From: Candidatus Omnitrophota bacterium
GTDB lineage: Bacteria; Omnitrophota; Gorgyraeia; 2-01-FULL-45-10
Direction: 5' to 3'
DNA length: 49,726 nucleotides
Assembly (NCBI GenBank): GCA_018823705.1
Contig: JAHJHP010000012.1
Coordinates: forward strand, 1-49,726
Positions 45,433-49,726 of the stretch are shown piece after piece. The notes below the pieces were generated by a model. It did not search any database and was not told where the DNA came from. It saw nothing but the letters and a program-made list of their open reading frames with translations. Each line of letters opens with the position of its first letter. The first letter of the stretch is position 1. A program made the translations under genes and the position numbers.

Positions 45433-46683
45433 ATGAAGAAAGTTATTGCGCTTATTTTAGGCGGCGGCCAGGGTAAGAGGCTTTTCCCTCTCACCGAGTA
45501 CCGGTCTAAACCCGCAGTTCCGATAGCCGCAAAATACCGGCTCATAGATATCCCGATATCGAACTGCCTCCACTCCAGCATCAAAGATATTTACGTGCTT
45601 ACGCAGTTTAATTCGGAATCCCTGAACAATCATATAAATAGTACCTATCGTTTTGATTATTTCTCCACGGCATTTGTCAGGATACTTGCCGCCGAACAGA
45701 CCGTGGATAATACAAACTGGTTTCAGGGAACAGCGGATGCCGTCAGAAGAAATATATTTCATCTTAATCTTAGGGGCGATGAATTGATAATGGTCCTGTC
45801 CGGCGACCATCTTTATAATATGGACTACCGCAAATTCATAGATTTTCACATAAAACATGCCGCCGATTTTACGGTATCCATGATACCGATAAAGACTAAA
45901 GAAGCCGATCAGTTCGGCGTGATCAGGATGAACCGGGCCGGCAGGATAGTCGGATTTAAGGAAAAACCCAAGAGTAAGGCCGAGCTCAAGGACTATATCC
46001 TCAGAAAGGCCGTAAACGGAGTGGGGGCTGCTTCCGGAGCGTACTGTCTTGCCTCCATGGGCGTGTACGTATTTAACGCGGATGTTCTTATCAAAGTCCT
46101 CGAAAGCAATGATGCGGACTTCGGGATCGAGCTCATCCCCCATTCGATAAAGAACTATAACGGCGCCGGATATATATTTGATAGCTACTGGAAGGATGTT
46201 GGCACGATAAAAGCATACTACGAAGTCAATATGGATCTTGCCGATGGCAAACCGTATATGTCGTTCTTTTATGACGGTTCGGTCTTTACCAGGCCCCGGT
46301 TTCTTCCCGTTGCCAGGATAACAGGCAGCAAAATAGAAAAATCGCTCATAGCCGAAGGGTCGATTATAAGAGGCGCCGGCATATCTCACTCTATCGTAGG
46401 CCTGCGTTCTATTGTAGGAAAAGGCTGCAAGATATCCAGGACGGTGCTTATCGGCGCCGATATGTATGAGAAGCCCGGCAGTAATGAACCTATAAAGATG
46501 GGCATCGGCGACGGCACGATCATAGATAAGGCTATAGTGGATAAGAATGCCAGGATCGGCAGGAATGTCGTGATAAAAAATATCGATAAGCTGAAAAATT
46601 TCGACGGCGGAAACTATTTTATAAGGGACGGCATCGTAGTCATTCCCAAGAACTCGATCATTAAAGACGGAACGCGTATCTAG
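45433..46683 (+). CDS. glgC: Glucose-1-phosphate adenylyltransferase
   Basis: LILGGGQGKRLFPLTEYRSKPAVPIAAKYRLIDIPISNCLHSSI; GTADAVRRN; LSGDHLYNMDY. Confidence 0.96.
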   Translation: MKKVIALILGGGQGKRLFPLTEYRSKPAVPIAAKYRLIDIPISNCLHSSIKDIYVLTQFNSESLNNHINSTYRFDYFSTAFVRILAAEQTVDNTNWFQGTADAVRRNIFHLNLRGDELIMVLSGDHLYNMDYRKFIDFHIKHAADFTVSMIPIKTKEADQFGVIRMNRAGRIVGFKEKPKSKAELKDYILRKAVNGVGAASGAYCLASMGVYVFNADVLIKVLESNDADFGIELIPHSIKNYNGAGYIFDSYWKDVGTIKAYYEVNMDLADGKPYMSFFYDGSVFTRPRFLPVARITGSKIEKSLIAEGSIIRGAGISHSIVGLRSIVGKGCKISRTVLIGADMYEKPGSNEPIKMGIGDGTIIDKAIVDKNARIGRNVVIKNIDKLKNFDGGNYFIRDGIVVIPKNSIIKDGTRI

Positions 46684-46703
46684 TTCTTAGATTAGAAAAT
46701 TGG

Positions 46704-47588
46704 CTAAGAACAATAGATCCCCTGATGGCTGTTTCTCTTCCGCAGAGTATCTTCTATCCTTTGTATCGTCCCTATCTTGTCCATAGCCCAGTTCGGAGCG
46801 ATATGCTCTTCCCTGTTTCCCTGGCCTGTCATGCGCTGGACTATGATCTTCTCAGATAGGTTCTCCAAGAAATTACATACGAGATTCACATATTCTTCCT
46901 GTTCCAGGACTTTAACCAGGCCGCCGCTGTGAAGCTTTTCGAGCTCACTTCCTTTAAGGATGTGTAAGAGGTGTATCTTAACGCCGTCGACTTTCAGTTC
47001 GGACAGCTTTAGCGCGGTCTTGACCATGTCTTCTCCGGTCTCACCGGGAAGCCCGATTATTACGTGGACGCAAACTGGTATCGAAAACTTTCTGGTTTCG
47101 TTGTAAGCTTTTAAAAAATCGTTAAAGCTATGGCCTCTATTAATTGCCTTAAGGGTCCTGTCATGTATGGATTGAAGCCCGTATTCCATCCAAACTTCGT
47201 ACCTGTCTTTATATGAGGCGATCAGTTTTAATTTATCCATATCGATGCAGTCGGGACGTGTTCCTATGGACAGACCAACGATCTCCTCAAACGGCAATAT
47301 ATTGTCGTAAGCCTCCTTCAGTTGTTCCACCGGCGAGTTGGTGTTGGTGAAGGCCTGGAAATAAGCGATGAACTTTGCCGCGCTTTTGGTCTTCTTCAGG
47401 TATTCTATCCGGCCCGAAAGTTGTTTTCCGATGGACTCTTTCGGGTCCGTATAAGAGGATCGTGAGCCATTTACGTTGCAATAGATGCAAGCTTTTGGGC
47501 ATGAGAATCCGGCGTCCAGACCGATGCGGTAGACCCTGGAGCCGTATCTCTCTTTCAGGTATGAACTGTAATTATTGTAGAGCTTCAC
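46704..47588 (-). CDS. TIGR01212/YhcC-like radical SAM protein
   Basis: [50 protein letters not shown]. Confidence 0.9.
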   Translation of the reverse strand: MKLYNNYSSYLKERYGSRVYRIGLDAGFSCPKACIYCNVNGSRSSYTDPKESIGKQLSGRIEYLKKTKSAAKFIAYFQAFTNTNSPVEQLKEAYDNILPFEEIVGLSIGTRPDCIDMDKLKLIASYKDRYEVWMEYGLQSIHDRTLKAINRGHSFNDFLKAYNETRKFSIPVCVHVIIGLPGETGEDMVKTALKLSELKVDGVKIHLLHILKGSELEKLHSGGLVKVLEQEEYVNLVCNFLENLSEKIIVQRMTGQGNREEHIAPNWAMDKIGTIQRIEDTLRKRNSHQGIYCS

Positions 47589-49378
47589 CTCGATCTCCTT
47601 ACGCTATCCAGATATACCATAAGTATCGATACGGCCGCAGGCGTGACTCCGGAGATCCGCGATGCCTGGCCCACGTTTACGGGTGTGGCTTGCGAGAGTT
47701 TCTCTTTTATCTCTGATGATAGGCAGTGGATCTTTCCGTAGTCCAGGTTTTTGGGGATCTTTATCCTCTCTATCTTACCGAATTTTTCGATCTCTTTAAG
47801 CTGCCGCTTAATGAAGCCCTCGTACTTGATCTCTATCTCCACAACCTTCTTCTCTTCTTCCGAGATATCCACCCTCTCTTCTTCAGGTACCGCATCATCA
47901 TACGACGTACCGGGCTGCCTTAACCGCTTTTCAAGGAGATTCTCCTTAAGCCTCTTTATTTCGGAAGAGATCCTTTTATCTTTCTCGACGGTTTTATTAT
48001 ATATAGCCTCATTCACCAGTCCGAGCTTATATCCGATAGACCTGAGCCGTAAGTCGGCATTATCTTCCCGTAACAGCAGCCGATATTCAACGCGAGAGGT
48101 GAACATCCTGTATGGTTCGTTAGTTCCTTTGGTTACCAAATCATCGATAAGGACACCTATGTATGCTTGTGACCGCTCGAGCACCAGGGGCTCTTTGCCT
48201 TTTGATTTCAGGGCGGCATTTATCCCCGCCATCAACCCCAGCGCCGCGGCTTCCTCGTATCCGGTGGTGCCGTTTATCTGTCCGGCCAGGTACAGTCCCG
48301 AGACGGCTTTCGTCTCTAGCGTCGGGTAGAGTTCTGTCGGATCTACATAGTCGTATTCAATTCCATAGCCTGGCTTTGTTATCTTTGCCCTCTCAAGGCC
48401 TTCAATGGACGTTACGATCTTTTCCTGCACGTCAAGAGGCAGGCTCGTCGATATGCCGTTCGGATAATATTGAGTAGTAGATATGCCCTCCGGCTCCACG
48501 AATACGTGGTGACGGACGCGCCCGGGAAATCGATGGATCTTGTCCTCTATGGACGGGCAGTACCTGACCCCCGTGCCTTTAATCACCCCCGTAAAGAGAG
48601 GTGATCGGTCGAGGTTTGACAATATTATGTCATGGGTATTCTTATTAGTGTATGTTATGTGGCATGGTGCCTGAGCTAGTTTAATCTTTTTGGTCCGAAA
48701 TGAGAACGGCATTATCGGTTCGTCGCCATACTGAATAGCCATCTTCTCAAAATCGATGGTATTACCGTCCAATCTCGCGCAGGTTCCGGTCTTGAGCCGC
48801 CCCATTCGCAATCCCAGATCCTTTATACCCCTGGATAACCCTCGTGAATCAGCCTCCCCCATCCTTCCACCGGCCCAATGTTCAAGCCCTATATGTATCA
48901 ATCCGTTCAGGAATGTGCCCGTCGTTATTATGATGCTGCCGGCATGGTACTTTTCATTGGAAGATGTCCTGACTCCCTCTATACATCCGCTTCTGACGAT
49001 AAGGTCTTCCACCGTCGCTTCACGCACTTCTAGTCCGGGCTGTCCCAAGATAGCGGCCTTCATATACAGCCGGTAAGCCTCGATATCCACCTGAGCTCTT
49101 GTCGATCGTACGGCAGGGCCTTTCTTAGTATTTAAAGTGCGAAATTGTATGGCGCATGCGTCCGTAGCTATCGCCATAAGCCCGCCTAGTGCGTCGATCT
49201 CCTTTACAATCTGGCCTTTAGCCAGGCCGCCTACGGCAGGATTGCATGACATGAGGCCTATAGTGTCGACGCTCATAGTTAAAAGAAGCGTCTTTAGGCC
49301 GAGCTTTGCTCCGGCAAGCGCTGCCTCACAACCGGCATGTCCGCCGCCAATTACAATTATGTCGAATAGATTAGTCAT
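47585..49378 (-). CDS. mnmG: tRNA uridine-5-carboxymethylaminomethyl modification enzyme MnmG
   Basis: [45 protein letters not shown]; start at 49378 preferred over 49477. Confidence 0.97.
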   Translation of the reverse strand: MTNLFDIIVIGGGHAGCEAALAGAKLGLKTLLLTMSVDTIGLMSCNPAVGGLAKGQIVKEIDALGGLMAIATDACAIQFRTLNTKKGPAVRSTRAQVDIEAYRLYMKAAILGQPGLEVREATVEDLIVRSGCIEGVRTSSNEKYHAGSIIITTGTFLNGLIHIGLEHWAGGRMGEADSRGLSRGIKDLGLRMGRLKTGTCARLDGNTIDFEKMAIQYGDEPIMPFSFRTKKIKLAQAPCHITYTNKNTHDIILSNLDRSPLFTGVIKGTGVRYCPSIEDKIHRFPGRVRHHVFVEPEGISTTQYYPNGISTSLPLDVQEKIVTSIEGLERAKITKPGYGIEYDYVDPTELYPTLETKAVSGLYLAGQINGTTGYEEAAALGLMAGINAALKSKGKEPLVLERSQAYIGVLIDDLVTKGTNEPYRMFTSRVEYRLLLREDNADLRLRSIGYKLGLVNEAIYNKTVEKDKRISSEIKRLKENLLEKRLRQPGTSYDDAVPEEERVDISEEEKKVVEIEIKYEGFIKRQLKEIEKFGKIERIKIPKNLDYGKIHCLSSEIKEKLSQATPVNVGQASRISGVTPAAVSILMVYLDSVRRSR

Positions 49379-49425
49379 AACTCTTGAGTTCCGCAAGTAA
49401 TTAGTAACAATATTGTAGCATACTC

Positions 49426-49453
49426 TTGATTTTTTAAAAATATAATGTATACT
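49426..49453 (+). promoter_or_regulatory. Promoter of the candidate sRNA
   Basis: TTGATT (49426) N16 TATACT (49448); predicted start ~49460. Confidence 0.6.
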
Positions 49454-49460
49454 TAATAGT

Positions 49461-49570
49461 GGATGACAACGGCTCACTGACCCGTTCTCGGGCCTATGGT
49501 ACTACGTACCGCAAGACGCTGTTGCCATCCGGACTAATTCCCGCCATTGGTTAATAATGGCGGGTTTTTT
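49461..49570 (+). ncRNA. Candidate structured small RNA with intrinsic terminator
   Basis: Closing stem GGATGACAAC/GTTGCCATCC, inner hairpins CCCGTTCTCGGG and GGTACTACGTACC, terminator CCCGCCATT-ggttaat-AATGGCGGG-TTTTTT. Confidence 0.6.
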
Positions 49571-49726
49571 ATTTTATAGTTCGATTTATTGATATGGCGG
49601 GCTTATTCTACTTCGCTCTTAAGACGCTTAGATTACAGTAGGGTTTCGTAGGATTTCGCCAACTGGCTGAAGGAAACTCCTGGTTTCAGTTTGGTGAGCT
49701 TTATTTCTTACGCAGAGGAGCAAGGA

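Overview
The window is mostly ordinary chromosome of a Gram-negative-type bacterium; an LpxA homologue, porin, autotransporter and SYLF protein imply an outer membrane. It may be an uncultivated lineage such as Omnitrophota, but that is only a guess. Housekeeping genes include HU, hisS, aspS, ybeY, a DgkA-PAP2 fusion, recO, glyS, ppdK, a sigma-70 factor, apt, tRNA-Arg(CCT), lpxA, glgC, a TIGR01212-like radical SAM protein and mnmG. The main discovery candidate is a compact ~9.8 kb element at about 32,323-42,106. It looks like an integrated tailless, internal-membrane virus of the double-jelly-roll (PRD1/PM2-like) type. It carries an initiator-like gene with embedded ~22-bp-phased iterons, an A32/FtsK-HerA-like packaging ATPase (35266-35871), a candidate major capsid protein (36352-37335), a discoidin-domain spike/fibre, many very small single-TM proteins, a GT-A glycosyltransferase and an excisionase-like HTH protein. 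It has no recognisable integrase. A 19-bp direct repeat, ATATATCTTATGTTAACTA, flanks it exactly. With the left flank this reads TGTTCTTATAA-TATATC-TTATGTTAACT, closely matching an XerCD dif site. Gene orientation also flips across the element (all + before, mostly - after), as expected at a replication terminus. The hypothesis is a tailless DJR provirus that hijacks host XerCD at dif. Other items: a stand-alone candidate sRNA at 49461-49570, a family of 26-bp perfect palindromes, two genes split by frameshifts, and a possible ATC start codon. All homology calls were made by eye from protein motifs; no searches were run.
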